This document shows, piece after piece, positions 1-8,116 of a DNA stretch of 64,000 bases. The DNA comes from Thermodesulfobacteriota bacterium. GTDB taxonomy: Bacteria; Desulfobacterota_D; UBA1144. Position 1 is the first letter of the stretch; the number at the start of each line of letters is the position of its first letter. The stretch is from the NCBI GenBank assembly GCA_030835345.1, contig JAURPH010000008.1, positions 1-64,000 on the forward strand, read 5' to 3'. The notes under the pieces were generated by a model. It worked only from the letters and a program-made list of their open reading frames with translations. It did no database searches and was not told where the DNA came from. A program made the position numbers and the translations under genes.

Positions 1-344
1 ATCACCAGGTTACTTATCTTGGTTCTGAGTTACCACCACAGTTCGGAAACGGACACAGATTCCAATTGGACCCAAGTTCAATTAGAACTGCTACTGGTGA
101 TGACATGAGATCATGGTACATGGCTGGAACTCCTTTTGACTTCATGGGAGGTTCATTAGGAGATGTTAAAGTACATGGATTAATTTCATTTACATTTAAC
201 TTAATCATTCCACCAGCTTCAATTGTATGGGAAAAAAGAGTTGAAAGAAACGATGATGATGTTGCAAAACATCTATTGTTCTCAACTCCTTACAAATATA
301 CAATGAGACACAGATTCTTAACACCTTACTATCCAGGTGCCTAA
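1..344 (+). CDS. Acetoacetate decarboxylase family protein, 3' part only (5' end outside window)
   Basis: The window opens inside this gene. The reading frame is open from base 3 to the TAA at 342-344, and the listed ORF start at 66 is only an in-frame TTG. The visible 113 residues match the C-terminal third of the ADC-family protein encoded at 21019-21993 on the other strand, with four residue differences by eye. The catalytic Lys-Lys region would lie left of the window. Neighbours are a strong terminator downstream and then an aldehyde dehydrogenase. ADC-family (PF06314) enzymes decarboxylate acetoacetate or carry out related Schiff-base chemistry; the substrate here is unknown. Confidence 0.85.
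   Translation, partial: HQVTYLGSELPPQFGNGHRFQLDPSSIRTATGDDMRSWYMAGTPFDFMGGSLGDVKVHGLISFTFNLIIPPASIVWEKRVERNDDDVAKHLLFSTPYKYTMRHRFLTPYYPGA
1..344. repeat. Inverted repeat, left copy (pairs with 21019-21362)
   Basis: Read on the plus strand, these 344 bases align without gaps to the reverse complement of 21019-21362. I count about 16 mismatches, falling in a few patches (near 104-110, 124-160, 250-260 and the stop codon), with runs of more than 80 identical bases between them. Similarity stops at the stop codon (TAA here, TAG in the other copy). The repeat continues left of the window for an unknown distance. Confidence 0.85.
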
Positions 345-358
345 GGTTTGATCTTTTA

Positions 359-390
359 GAGGGCCTTGGTTTAAGGCCCTCTTCTTATTT
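359..390 (+). terminator. Rho-independent terminator after the left ADC gene
   Basis: A perfect 9-bp GC-rich stem, GAGGGCCTT / AAGGCCCTC, with a 5-nt loop is followed by a T-rich tract (TTCTTATTTATTC). It starts 15 bases after the ADC stop codon and isolates that gene from the aldehyde dehydrogenase. Confidence 0.85.
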
Positions 391-430
391 ATTCTTTTTT
401 ATCGTTCTTTTTTCATGCTAAATTAATTAT

Positions 431-1888
431 ATGAGATATGTTCATAGTTTAATTAATGGTACTTTGAAAAAAACCATTGATTCACAAGTTAGAGAAAACC
501 CTGCCACACTGGAGCCTTTACAGGAAGTTGCCCTTTGTTCAAAGATTGATGTTGATCAAGCTGCTGTTGCTGCAAAAGATGCTTTCCAAGTTTGGTCTCA
601 AACTCCACCATTAATTAGAAGCAATATCATGAGTCGAATAGTAGAGTTAATAAAAAACAATCTCGATAAGTTGGCAAAAATAAATTCTGAAGAGACAGGC
701 AAGCCAATACGAGAAAGTTCCATAGTTGAGTTGGGTGGAGTTATTAGGACTTTTGAATACTATGCTGGTGCGGCAACAAAAATTTTAGGAAACACTCAAG
801 TAATTAATGAAAACTTATTGTCAATGACCTTGAAAGAACCTGTAGGCGTTGTGGGTCAAATTCTTCCGTGGAATTTTCCTCTACTGCTTGCTTCCTGGAA
901 AATTGCACCTGCACTTGCAGCAGGATGTTCAATGGTTATTAAGCCTTCTGAATTAACCCCGCTAGGGACACTAGAAATTGCAAAATTATGTGAGGAGGCA
1001 GGAGTCCCAAAAGGCGTCATAAATGTTTGTCCTGGGTTAGGAGAAGTTGCAGGTGCTGCCATTGTCGAAAACCCTTTTATTAATAAAATTTCTTTTACAG
1101 GATCAACAAAAGTTGGAAAGCAAATTATTAAAAATTCCTCAGATGATTTAAAAAAAGTCTCTCTTGAGTTGGGAGGAAAAGCTCCTAATATACTGTTTGA
1201 AGATTGTGATATTGATTCGTGTATAGAAGCGAATTTAAGAGGAGGTTTTTTTAATCAAGGAGAAAATTGCACAGCAGTAACTAGACTGTTGGTTCACTCG
1301 AATATTATTGATGAATTTACCGAAAAATATTTAGCTAAAATCAAAATAATTAATCAGGGTGATCCCTTAAATTTGAAAACAGAAATAGGTGCCTTAATTT
1401 CTAAAGAGCACATTGAAAAGGTTGAAAAATATGTGAAAGATGGGATTTCAGAGGGAGCTGAATTGTTAATTGGAGGACAAAAGCCTGACAATTTACCAGG
1501 ATATTTTTATCCGCCTACAGTTTTAAGGCTGCAGAGCGATGAAAATATTTTATTCAAAGAAGAGATTTTTGGCCCAGTTGTTGCGCTTCTGTCTTTTGAT
1601 AGTGAAATAGAGGCCATTGAGCTAGCAAATAAGACACATTACGGCCTTGCAGGGGGGATTTGGACTAAAGATATCTCTAAAGCTATTCGGGTGGCCAAAA
1701 CCCTTGAAGCAGGCTATCTATGGATTAACACATATGGTGGGATAATCCCGGAGACACCTTATGGAGGATTTAAGCAAAGCGGTTATGGTAAAGAATTAGG
1801 CCTTGAAGGTCTAAACGAATATTTGCAAATAAAAAATATATCGATTTTTACAGGAGAAGAAATTCCCAAGTGGTATGGAGACAATTAG
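431..1888 (+). CDS. NAD(P)-dependent aldehyde dehydrogenase
   Basis: A 485-residue ALDH-superfamily enzyme that would oxidise an aldehyde to the carboxylic acid with NAD(P)+. Motifs in order are the nucleotide-binding segment GQILPWNFPLLLASWK, the Rossmann motif FTGSTKVGK, the general-base Glu in LELGGKAPN, the catalytic Cys in FNQGENC, and EEIFGPVV near the C terminus. Length is normal for the family, and the type resembles betaine- or phenylacetaldehyde-dehydrogenase-like members; the substrate cannot be read from sequence. No clear Shine-Dalgarno precedes the ATG. The 3' end overlaps the next gene by 14 nt, so the two are probably co-translated. Confidence 0.9.
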   Translation: MRYVHSLINGTLKKTIDSQVRENPATLEPLQEVALCSKIDVDQAAVAAKDAFQVWSQTPPLIRSNIMSRIVELIKNNLDKLAKINSEETGKPIRESSIVELGGVIRTFEYYAGAATKILGNTQVINENLLSMTLKEPVGVVGQILPWNFPLLLASWKIAPALAAGCSMVIKPSELTPLGTLEIAKLCEEAGVPKGVINVCPGLGEVAGAAIVENPFINKISFTGSTKVGKQIIKNSSDDLKKVSLELGGKAPNILFEDCDIDSCIEANLRGGFFNQGENCTAVTRLLVHSNIIDEFTEKYLAKIKIINQGDPLNLKTEIGALISKEHIEKVEKYVKDGISEGAELLIGGQKPDNLPGYFYPPTVLRLQSDENILFKEEIFGPVVALLSFDSEIEAIELANKTHYGLAGGIWTKDISKAIRVAKTLEAGYLWINTYGGIIPETPYGGFKQSGYGKELGLEGLNEYLQIKNISIFTGEEIPKWYGDN

Positions 1889-2468
1889 AGATAAATCTTT
1901 TGAAGAGATATATAATCATATTTTAGGTGAAGTCCAGAGAGGCAGTGTAGATAGAAAGCATCCATTTCACTTGTGTTTTTTATCTACAATTAATAATTCC
2001 ACAGGATTTCCAGATTCTAGAACTGTTGTTTTAAGAAAAGTTGACAGAGATGGTTTTGTTCTTAGGGTTCATACAGATGTTAGATCTGAAAAAATTAAGC
2101 ATATTAAATTTTGTTGTAATACACACTTGCTTTTTTATAATCAAAAAGCAAAGTTACAAGTTCGACTGAGTTCTATTGGAGAAGAAGTACAAGATGAAGA
2201 ACTTAAAAAAGAAGTTTGGTCCCAAGCACAAGATATAAGTCAAAGGTGCTATTATGTGCCACATTCACCATCAACTGAAATTGATACTCCTTTTTTGAAT
2301 TCTGAAATAGATACTACAGATCAAACATTGGGCTATAATGTTTTCTCAATTCTAGAATTTAAAGTATTTGAGCTAGATGTTCTTGAGCTAAACTATGAAG
2401 GTCATTTAAGAGCTAATTTGAAAGTTAATGATGGAAAACTTGAGAAATCAGTTTGGCTTATGCCATAA
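1875..2468 (+). CDS. Pyridoxamine 5'-phosphate oxidase-like FMN-binding protein
   Basis: A 197-residue protein resembling the FMN split-barrel family around pyridoxamine-phosphate oxidase. The N-terminal half has the typical pattern of a buried strand (HPFHLCFLSTINN), then PDSRTVVLRKVD, then HTDVRSEKIKHI, matching the flavin-binding barrel. It lacks convincing features of genuine PdxH and looks more like the general Pyridox_oxase_2 type. It begins inside the end of the aldehyde dehydrogenase gene (14-nt overlap), suggesting a joint role in one oxidation pathway. The exact reaction is unknown. Confidence 0.75.
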   Translation: METIRDKSFEEIYNHILGEVQRGSVDRKHPFHLCFLSTINNSTGFPDSRTVVLRKVDRDGFVLRVHTDVRSEKIKHIKFCCNTHLLFYNQKAKLQVRLSSIGEEVQDEELKKEVWSQAQDISQRCYYVPHSPSTEIDTPFLNSEIDTTDQTLGYNVFSILEFKVFELDVLELNYEGHLRANLKVNDGKLEKSVWLMP

Positions 2469-2495
2469 AAAGGGCCAAATTAAAAAATTTGACCC
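2467..2495 (-). terminator. Terminator of the AmiS/UreI gene
   Basis: On the minus strand a stem GGGTCAAATT / AATTTGGCCC (one G-T pair) with a T-rich loop is followed by TTTTTA. It lies 20 bases beyond the stop of the AmiS/UreI gene, and its T tract overlaps the convergent stop codon at 2466-2468. Confidence 0.7.
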
Positions 2496-2515
2496 CATAA
2501 GAAACTATAATAAAA

Positions 2516-3010
2516 CTAAAATAATGTTCCTTTAAGTAGTAAGTTCATTCCAGGAATTAAAAGTGTTACAAAAGCTTCTGCAACAAATAAATAACCTAAC
2601 AATGTACCTAATGCTTTACCTTGAGCTAATACTAAGAATGCTACAAGAGTAAGAACTGCCCATGCAATATTGAACATACCTAGTTCCATTGCACCAACAC
2701 CTAAGAAATATTGTCCGTACCATAGAAAAACTATAGTAGCGAATAAACAATACCAACCTAGCCCTTTACCATCATGACCTAGTGTGAACACACCAAATGC
2801 AATTACGTAAATAAGAGCAAAAACTGAAACGAGAGTAGTGCTTGCTGCACCTTCTGGTCCTAATCCAGCACCTGTAAATGCTGCAATTAAGATTAGAACA
2901 GCAACTGCTCCGTTTAACATACCAACTTCTTTTCCACCGGTTTTTCCTAAAACAGTCATACCGTTACAAAAGAATACAAAACCTACTAGTACTAGTACAT
3001 ATCCTAACAT
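2516..3010 (-). CDS. AmiS/UreI family amide or urea channel
   Basis: A 164-residue, almost wholly hydrophobic protein with about six membrane segments. It opens MLGYVLVLVGFVFFCNGM and contains a short-loop pattern (YGQYFLGVGAMELGMFNIAW) typical of AmiS/UreI. Family members are inner-membrane channels or transporters for urea or short amides, usually next to amidase or urease genes; no such enzyme is in this window. A strong Shine-Dalgarno (AGGAGG) precedes the ATG. It sits between two terminators and so appears to be monocistronic. Codon use favours C-ending codons as in the ADC genes, suggesting high expression. Confidence 0.8.
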   Translation of the reverse strand: MLGYVLVLVGFVFFCNGMTVLGKTGGKEVGMLNGAVAVLILIAAFTGAGLGPEGAASTTLVSVFALIYVIAFGVFTLGHDGKGLGWYCLFATIVFLWYGQYFLGVGAMELGMFNIAWAVLTLVAFLVLAQGKALGTLLGYLFVAEAFVTLLIPGMNLLLKGTLF

Positions 3011-3077
3011 ATACTTATACCTCCTTTTTTAAGGTTATTTAGTTTTTAACACAATTGCTTAATAAATGTCAATTAAA

Positions 3078-3134
3078 AAAGAAAAAAAACCAGCAGTTAA
3101 ATGATCTAAATACCTTTAACTACTGGCTTTTTTT
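3078..3134. terminator. Bidirectional-looking terminator closing the beta-oxidation-like operon
   Basis: The stem CCAG-C-AGTTAAA / TTTAACT-A-CTGG (one mismatch, 13-nt loop) has a T tract on the plus strand (CTTTTTTT) and a long A tract on its left that reads as T on the minus strand. The minus-strand reading terminates the operon ending at 3153. It also separates that operon from the AmiS/UreI gene, whose promoter must lie within about 3011-3080. Confidence 0.8.
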
Positions 3135-3152
3135 AAAAAAAATAATCTCTGA

Positions 3153-3599
3153 TTATGACTCTTTTCTTTGGACCAAGATGTTCCAAATACCTGTTTGAAC
3201 AACTTTATCATCTTGGTTAATCACATTAACTTCCCAGTTTAAAAACCCCATATTAGGTCTTTTATGTTCTTTCTTTTCAACTAGCTTTCTAGTTATTTTA
3301 ATAGTATCACCAGGAAAAACTGCATCTTTAAATTTCCATTCTGAAAGCCCCATGAATGCTATTGTAGCAAGTCTCGGCATAGTGAACCAAAGACCAGTGG
3401 CTATAGATGCTACACACATACCGTGTGCTACACGAGTTTTAAAAACAGTATTTTTCGCAAATTCTTCGTCAATATGCATGTTGTTAAAATCTGCAGAAAG
3501 ACCTGCGAAGTTTACGACATCAGCTTCTGTTACAGTTCTACCACTTGAAACATGTTCTGTACCATCTGCAACTTCTTCATAAAATAATTTATCGTTCAT
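3153..3599 (-). CDS. MaoC-like (R)-specific enoyl-CoA hydratase
   Basis: Single hot-dog domain protein of 148 residues. The hydratase-2 motif is clear: GLSADFNNMHIDEEFAKNT, with the catalytic Asp and His spaced as D-x4-H, followed by RVAHGM. It would hydrate a 2-enoyl-CoA. I place the start at 3599 (MNDKLFYEEV) because AGGAG lies just upstream; the longer ORF from 3638 would run into the previous gene. Last gene of a four-gene operon, 13 nt after the DUF35 gene. In steroid side-chain catabolism single-domain MaoC proteins such as ChsH1 work with a DUF35-linked partner, and the arrangement here is similar. Confidence 0.88.
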   Translation of the reverse strand: MNDKLFYEEVADGTEHVSSGRTVTEADVVNFAGLSADFNNMHIDEEFAKNTVFKTRVAHGMCVASIATGLWFTMPRLATIAFMGLSEWKFKDAVFPGDTIKITRKLVEKKEHKRPNMGFLNWEVNVINQDDKVVQTGIWNILVQRKES

Positions 3600-3612
3600 A
3601 ATATTTAATCTC

Positions 3613-4038
3613 CTATTGGACTGGTTTAAATTTTGCAAATGTTACTTCATCAGTAGCATCTTCAAAAACAACTTCTACTTCCATACCTATTGTTACACTT
3701 TCAGGATCACAATCTACAACATTTGACATCATTTTCACTCCGTCATCAAGCTCAATCATGGCAACCACATAGGTTTCACCCTTATATGCCTTTGTTGGTC
3801 CCATATAATGAACAGAATAAGTCCAAACTTTTCCTTTTCCTGAAGATTCTACCCAATCAAAATCCATATTTGTTGAATTTGGGAAAGGGCTTATTGCTCT
3901 AGGATAAAAGAAAACTTTTCCTGTTTCTTTGCATTTTGGCAACAATAGTTTGTGTTCTTTTGTTCCATCCCAAAAAGGTTTAGTTTCAGGTCTAAAATCT
4001 GGTAATGGTTTTGCATATTCTACTTTTTCTTCTGACAT
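3613..4038 (-). CDS. DUF35 OB-fold protein, partner of the thiolase-like protein
   Basis: A 141-residue protein of the DUF35 (zinc ribbon plus OB-fold) family. The linker PLPDFRPETKPFWDG, the FYPRAISPF element and the OB-fold core (GKGKVWTYSVHYMG, ETYVVAMIELDDGVKMMSNV) are recognisable. The usual zinc-ribbon cysteines are nearly gone: only one Cys remains, in LPKCKETGKVFFYPR. DUF35 proteins bind thiolase-fold enzymes and place CoA substrates, as ChsH2 DUF35 does with Ltp2. It lies directly downstream of the thiolase-like gene with an AAAGGAG ribosome site, supporting a complex of the two products. Confidence 0.85.
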   Translation of the reverse strand: MSEEKVEYAKPLPDFRPETKPFWDGTKEHKLLLPKCKETGKVFFYPRAISPFPNSTNMDFDWVESSGKGKVWTYSVHYMGPTKAYKGETYVVAMIELDDGVKMMSNVVDCDPESVTIGMEVEVVFEDATDEVTFAKFKPVQ

Positions 4039-4070
4039 AATATTTCTCCTTTATTTAATTAATATTTTTA

Positions 4071-5282
4071 TTAACTTAATGGTTCATTTCCTAAAAGTAT
4101 TGTACTGTGTGCAGATACGATTCCACCGTTACCATGCACTAGTGCTACATTAGGATCCTTAACTTGTCTTTCGCCAGCTTCACCTCTTAGTTGTAATACA
4201 GCTTCAACTACATGATGCATAGCACCAAGGTGTGCTTGAGATAAAAGACCACCATTTGTATTTAAAGGAATGTCAGCATCTTTGTGCAATCTTCCTTCTA
4301 ATGCTGCGGCACCCGCATGCCCTTTTGGCACAATTCCTAATCCTTCAAGCTCTAATAAGGTTGTAATAGTAAAGCAATCATAAAGGAATGTAATATCAAC
4401 ATCTTGATTTGTCATCCCCGCTGTTTTAAATGCTTTGTCCCCGGATTTTTGAATAGCACCATAAATTTGATCTAAATCTTCACATGATGTTAAGTATTGG
4501 TGAGAAAAGCCTTGCCCCATTCCATGAAGATAAATAGGATCTCTTTTTAAGCCAAGCTCTTTAGCTTTTGCGGCAGTTGTAACAATAAATGCTGCACCAC
4601 CATCTGAAATAATTGAACAATCAAATTTAGTTAGTGGAGATGCGAGGAGTCTAGCTCCCATTACATCATCCATAGTAAGATCATCTTTATTCATTGCGTT
4701 TTCTTTTAATTGCGCATGTTGTCTCATAGTAACAGCAACTGATGCCAAATGCTCTCTAGTTCCTTTGCTTTCATGTAGATATCTTTGAGCCATTAATGCA
4801 TATCCGCCTGGCGTTGTAAGTCCAAATGGGTATTCAAATTCTCCATGACACATTTCTCTAATTAGAGCTATCATCCCTGTAGATGAAATTCCTGATAGAG
4901 TATTGTCGCCTCTTACACATAAAACAACTTCAGCTTGACCTGAATTTATTGCCATTGCTGCAGCAGCAGTCATCCATACAGCGGTTGCTCCACCAATAGC
5001 TACAGATTCAAAATATTTAGGATTGATTCCTATGTAATCTGCAAAAGTAGTACAATGCATAAATGTTTCTTCAACTAATGAGAAAGCAGTTATGATTCCG
5101 TCTACATCTGATTTATTTAGTCCTGCATCTTCAATAGCGATTTTAGATGCTTCAGACAAGAAATGAAATGAACTTTTTCCAGGAATTTTTCCTTGCTCAG
5201 TTTCTCCTACACCAATAATACCTATTTGGTTTTTCTTGAGTAGTTCTCTTGTATCTTCTATATTTGGTATTTGTGTACCCAT
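4071..5282 (-). CDS. Thiolase-fold protein without the nucleophilic Cys (SCPx/Ltp2-like, possible aldolase)
   Basis: A 403-residue non-decarboxylating thiolase-superfamily protein (SCP-x/lipid-transfer type). N-terminal GIIGVGETEQGK, the segment SVAIGGATAVWMTAAAAM near residues 94-110 where true thiolases have the acylated Cys, FLYDCFTITTLLELEG, GGLLSQAHLGAMHHV and the terminal HGNGGIVSAHSTILLG are visible. No Cys occupies the nucleophile position, and the second catalytic Cys site reads HGNGG. That pattern fits Ltp2-type aldol lyases, which release propionyl-CoA from a beta-hydroxyacyl-CoA side chain, better than a real thiolase. AGGAG precedes the ATG. Second gene of the operon. Confidence 0.82.
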   Translation of the reverse strand: MGTQIPNIEDTRELLKKNQIGIIGVGETEQGKIPGKSSFHFLSEASKIAIEDAGLNKSDVDGIITAFSLVEETFMHCTTFADYIGINPKYFESVAIGGATAVWMTAAAAMAINSGQAEVVLCVRGDNTLSGISSTGMIALIREMCHGEFEYPFGLTTPGGYALMAQRYLHESKGTREHLASVAVTMRQHAQLKENAMNKDDLTMDDVMGARLLASPLTKFDCSIISDGGAAFIVTTAAKAKELGLKRDPIYLHGMGQGFSHQYLTSCEDLDQIYGAIQKSGDKAFKTAGMTNQDVDITFLYDCFTITTLLELEGLGIVPKGHAGAAALEGRLHKDADIPLNTNGGLLSQAHLGAMHHVVEAVLQLRGEAGERQVKDPNVALVHGNGGIVSAHSTILLGNEPLS

Positions 5283-5330
5283 TATAACTTCTCCTTTGTT
5301 TTTTTATTTTTTTAGATTAACAAAATTTAA

Positions 5331-6476
5331 TTAAATTCCAAGCTCCTTTGCAATAATTACATGTTGAATTTCTGATGTTCCTTCAGTAATTGATGATAAT
5401 TTTGCATCTCGGTAGAATCTTTCTGCAGCATATTCTGTTGCATATCCATATCCTCCAAGAACTTGAACACCCTCACTTGCACACCACTGAACAATTTCTG
5501 CCGAATAAAGTTTAGCCATAGAAGCTTCTTTAACACATGGCCTTCCTTGATCATAAAGCCATGCAGCTTTATAGCCCAAAAGTCTAGCAGTTTCTATTTT
5601 TACTGCCATTTGGGCAAGTTTAAAACTTATAGCTTGAAATTTGTTGATTGGCCTTCCAAAGGCTTCTCTTTCTTTAGAATATTGAAGAGCATATTCGAAA
5701 GCAGCAGTAGCAAGTCCCACACTTTTTATAGCATGAGATATTCTTGCAGCGATAAGAGTTTCCATTAAGGCCTGAAATTTACCTTCTTCACCGCCTAGAA
5801 GTGCATCACCAGGCAATTTGCAGTTTTCAAAAACAAGTTCTGCAACATCCGATGATCTGTGACCTAGTTTGTGAATCTTTCTAGAAACTTCAAACCCAGG
5901 CAAATCTTTATCAACAATAAAAATACTAATACCGTTTTTCTTATCATCTTTGTCGGTATATGCAGCAACAATTACATAATTACATGTGACACCGTTTGAG
6001 CACCATGTTTTTGTCCCATTAAGAATCCAAGAATCACCATCTTTTACCGCATTTGTCTTAATTGATCTAGCATCAGTCCCAGCATTAGGCTCAGTTATAG
6101 CTAGAGCACCAATCATTTCTCCTGCAATTGATGGAACTAAATATTTTTGCTTTTGTTCTTCAGTACCAAATTTTGCAACAGGTAAAGACCCTAAGTCAAC
6201 ATGGGCAGCTACCCCTTTTGCGATCCCAGCACAAGTCTTACCCAATTCTTCAGCAAGAATACATTGAGTTACTTTATCAAGTCCAAGGCCACCGTATTTT
6301 TCTTCAAAACAAATTCCAAGAAATCCCATTTCTGCCATTTTTGGGAAAAGCTGGGAGGGAAATTCTTGTTTTTCCTCCGCTTCTTCTACAAGTGGTGCTA
6401 TTTCTTCTTTACAAAATGTTTGAATAGCATCTCTCATCATATTTTGGTCATCTGAAAAGTCAAAACTTAAACTCAT
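5331..6476 (-). CDS. Acyl-CoA dehydrogenase
   Basis: A 381-residue FAD-dependent acyl-CoA dehydrogenase that would introduce the 2,3-double bond into an acyl-CoA. It shows the flavin/substrate signature ALAITEPNAGTDARS, the WILNGTKTWCSNG beta-barrel segment, and the catalytic Glu in SITEGTSEIQHVI near the C terminus. I set the start at 6476 (MSLSFDFSDDQ) because GGAGGA lies 4 nt upstream; the ORF from 6488 would include that ribosome site. First gene of the operon acyl-CoA dehydrogenase, thiolase-like, DUF35, MaoC, so it probably supplies the enoyl-CoA for the hydratase. Confidence 0.92.
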   Translation of the reverse strand: MSLSFDFSDDQNMMRDAIQTFCKEEIAPLVEEAEEKQEFPSQLFPKMAEMGFLGICFEEKYGGLGLDKVTQCILAEELGKTCAGIAKGVAAHVDLGSLPVAKFGTEEQKQKYLVPSIAGEMIGALAITEPNAGTDARSIKTNAVKDGDSWILNGTKTWCSNGVTCNYVIVAAYTDKDDKKNGISIFIVDKDLPGFEVSRKIHKLGHRSSDVAELVFENCKLPGDALLGGEEGKFQALMETLIAARISHAIKSVGLATAAFEYALQYSKEREAFGRPINKFQAISFKLAQMAVKIETARLLGYKAAWLYDQGRPCVKEASMAKLYSAEIVQWCASEGVQVLGGYGYATEYAAERFYRDAKLSSITEGTSEIQHVIIAKELGI

Positions 6477-6595
6477 TGTTTCCTCCAATAATTCAATGTG
6501 TTAGGGGTTAATATGAACCGTAATATTATATCAGAGCACCTATTTTTCTGCAAAGAAAACTTTACGTTATTTAACATCCAATAAATAATTACTAT

Positions 6596-7978
6596 ATGAA
6601 GTTAAGGAATGTAAATAAAACCATATGTGCCCTGTGTACGCCGCCAGGAAAATCCTCGGTTGCAGTGATTAGAGTTAGTGGCAACAATGCTTTAGATATT
6701 TGTCAAAAAATGTTTACAAAAAAACTCAAGGAGCCGAGATATTTCTATTTTGGTAAAATTTTAGAAGATCAATTTTTAGTAGATGAAGCTCTTTGTGTTT
6801 ATTTTAAAGCACCTAACTCATTTACAGGAGAAGATGTTGTAGAGTTTCATGTCCATGGAGGTCTTGAAGTTGTAAAAAAAACAATTGAATTACTTACAAA
6901 AGAAGGAGCAACCTATGCAGATCCAGGAGAATTCAGCTATAGAGCCTTTATAAACAATAAAATTGATTTGGTTAAAGCTGAATCTATTTCAAACATCATA
7001 AATTCTGATTCTGAAACTGCTTTTAAGAATTCACTATTAAATTTTTCTGGTGAAACAAAGAAAAAATATAATGATATCAGGGACTTAGCAATTTCTATAC
7101 TTGCAAATATTGAATCAAGAGTCGATTTTCCTGAAGATGAAGTTCCAGATATTAATAAAAAAGAAATAATATATCAATTTAAAAAAATAATCGATTCTTT
7201 AACTTTTTTTGTTTCAAGTTATAAAAAGGGAGCTTTAATTATGAGCGGAGTTAAAGTTTTAATACTAGGGCAGCCCAATGTCGGGAAGTCTAGCCTTATG
7301 AATAGACTTGTTCTACAAGATAAATCAATAGTAAGTGATTTGCCTGGGACAACAAGAGATATTGTCGAATCTAATATAAAAATTAATGGTGTAAAATTTA
7401 ATTTTTTGGATGTAGCTGGGATTCGAGATTCAAAAGATCCAATTGAAGCAATAGGAGTTAAAAAGGCGATAGAGAAGATAGATTATTCAGATATTGTTCT
7501 TCAAGTTATAGATAACGATTCATTTGTGAATTTAGGAAAGTCAGAGCTAATGAATTTAAAAATTCCACGTGGAAAAATGATTTTAGTTTTTAACAAGATA
7601 GACAAGTTAACAAAATCGCAAATATTAGACTTTGATCGAAAAATTTCAGAAACTTTTAAAGATATCAAGCTTGTTCAAATCTCGGTCAAAGAAAACTTGA
7701 ACATTGATCTTCTTGAAAATGCATTATTAGAAAGAGTGAGAGAATTTGATGACAATGATTCAGAGGTGCTTATGACAAGCAGCAGGCAATATATGCTCTC
7801 AAAAAGTGCAATTAAAAACTTTATAGAAGCAAAAAGCTTATTTGAACAAGGTTTCCATTTGGAGATAGTTGTAGAGGAAATAAGGGCAGGTATAGACCAT
7901 ATAGGAGAAATTACTGGAGAGGTTTCTAATGAAGATATTTACGATGCTCTCTTTTCAACCTTTTGTATTGGAAAATAA
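6596..7978 (+). CDS. mnmE: tRNA modification GTPase MnmE
   Basis: A 460-residue MnmE (TrmE), which with MnmG installs (carboxymethyl)aminomethyl groups on U34 of several tRNAs. The N-terminal folate-binding domain carries TPPGKSSVAVIRVSG. The inserted G domain has G1 GQPNVGKSS near residue 225, G2/G3 region DLPGTTRD and DVAGIRD, and G4 NKID. The protein ends in FCIGK with the catalytic C-terminal Cys. Full length for the family. It is transcribed divergently from the acyl-CoA dehydrogenase operon across about 120 bp and followed by its own terminator. Confidence 0.97.
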   Translation: MKLRNVNKTICALCTPPGKSSVAVIRVSGNNALDICQKMFTKKLKEPRYFYFGKILEDQFLVDEALCVYFKAPNSFTGEDVVEFHVHGGLEVVKKTIELLTKEGATYADPGEFSYRAFINNKIDLVKAESISNIINSDSETAFKNSLLNFSGETKKKYNDIRDLAISILANIESRVDFPEDEVPDINKKEIIYQFKKIIDSLTFFVSSYKKGALIMSGVKVLILGQPNVGKSSLMNRLVLQDKSIVSDLPGTTRDIVESNIKINGVKFNFLDVAGIRDSKDPIEAIGVKKAIEKIDYSDIVLQVIDNDSFVNLGKSELMNLKIPRGKMILVFNKIDKLTKSQILDFDRKISETFKDIKLVQISVKENLNIDLLENALLERVREFDDNDSEVLMTSSRQYMLSKSAIKNFIEAKSLFEQGFHLEIVVEEIRAGIDHIGEITGEVSNEDIYDALFSTFCIGK

Positions 7979-8015
7979 TCAATGATTTCAATGACTTAGC
8001 ACTTAATTATATTTA

Positions 8016-8054
8016 GATATCAACACATTGTGGAGAAATGTTGATATCTTTTTT
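8016..8054 (+). terminator. Terminator of mnmE
   Basis: A perfect 10-bp stem GATATCAACA / TGTTGATATC with a 13-nt loop is followed by six T residues, 38 bases after the mnmE stop. It separates mnmE from pheT. Confidence 0.85.
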
Positions 8055-8116
8055 CATCAAAGGCTGACATTTGAGTTAAAAAAAAGGTAGTATATTAGGA
8101 CATTTAGGTATTTTTT

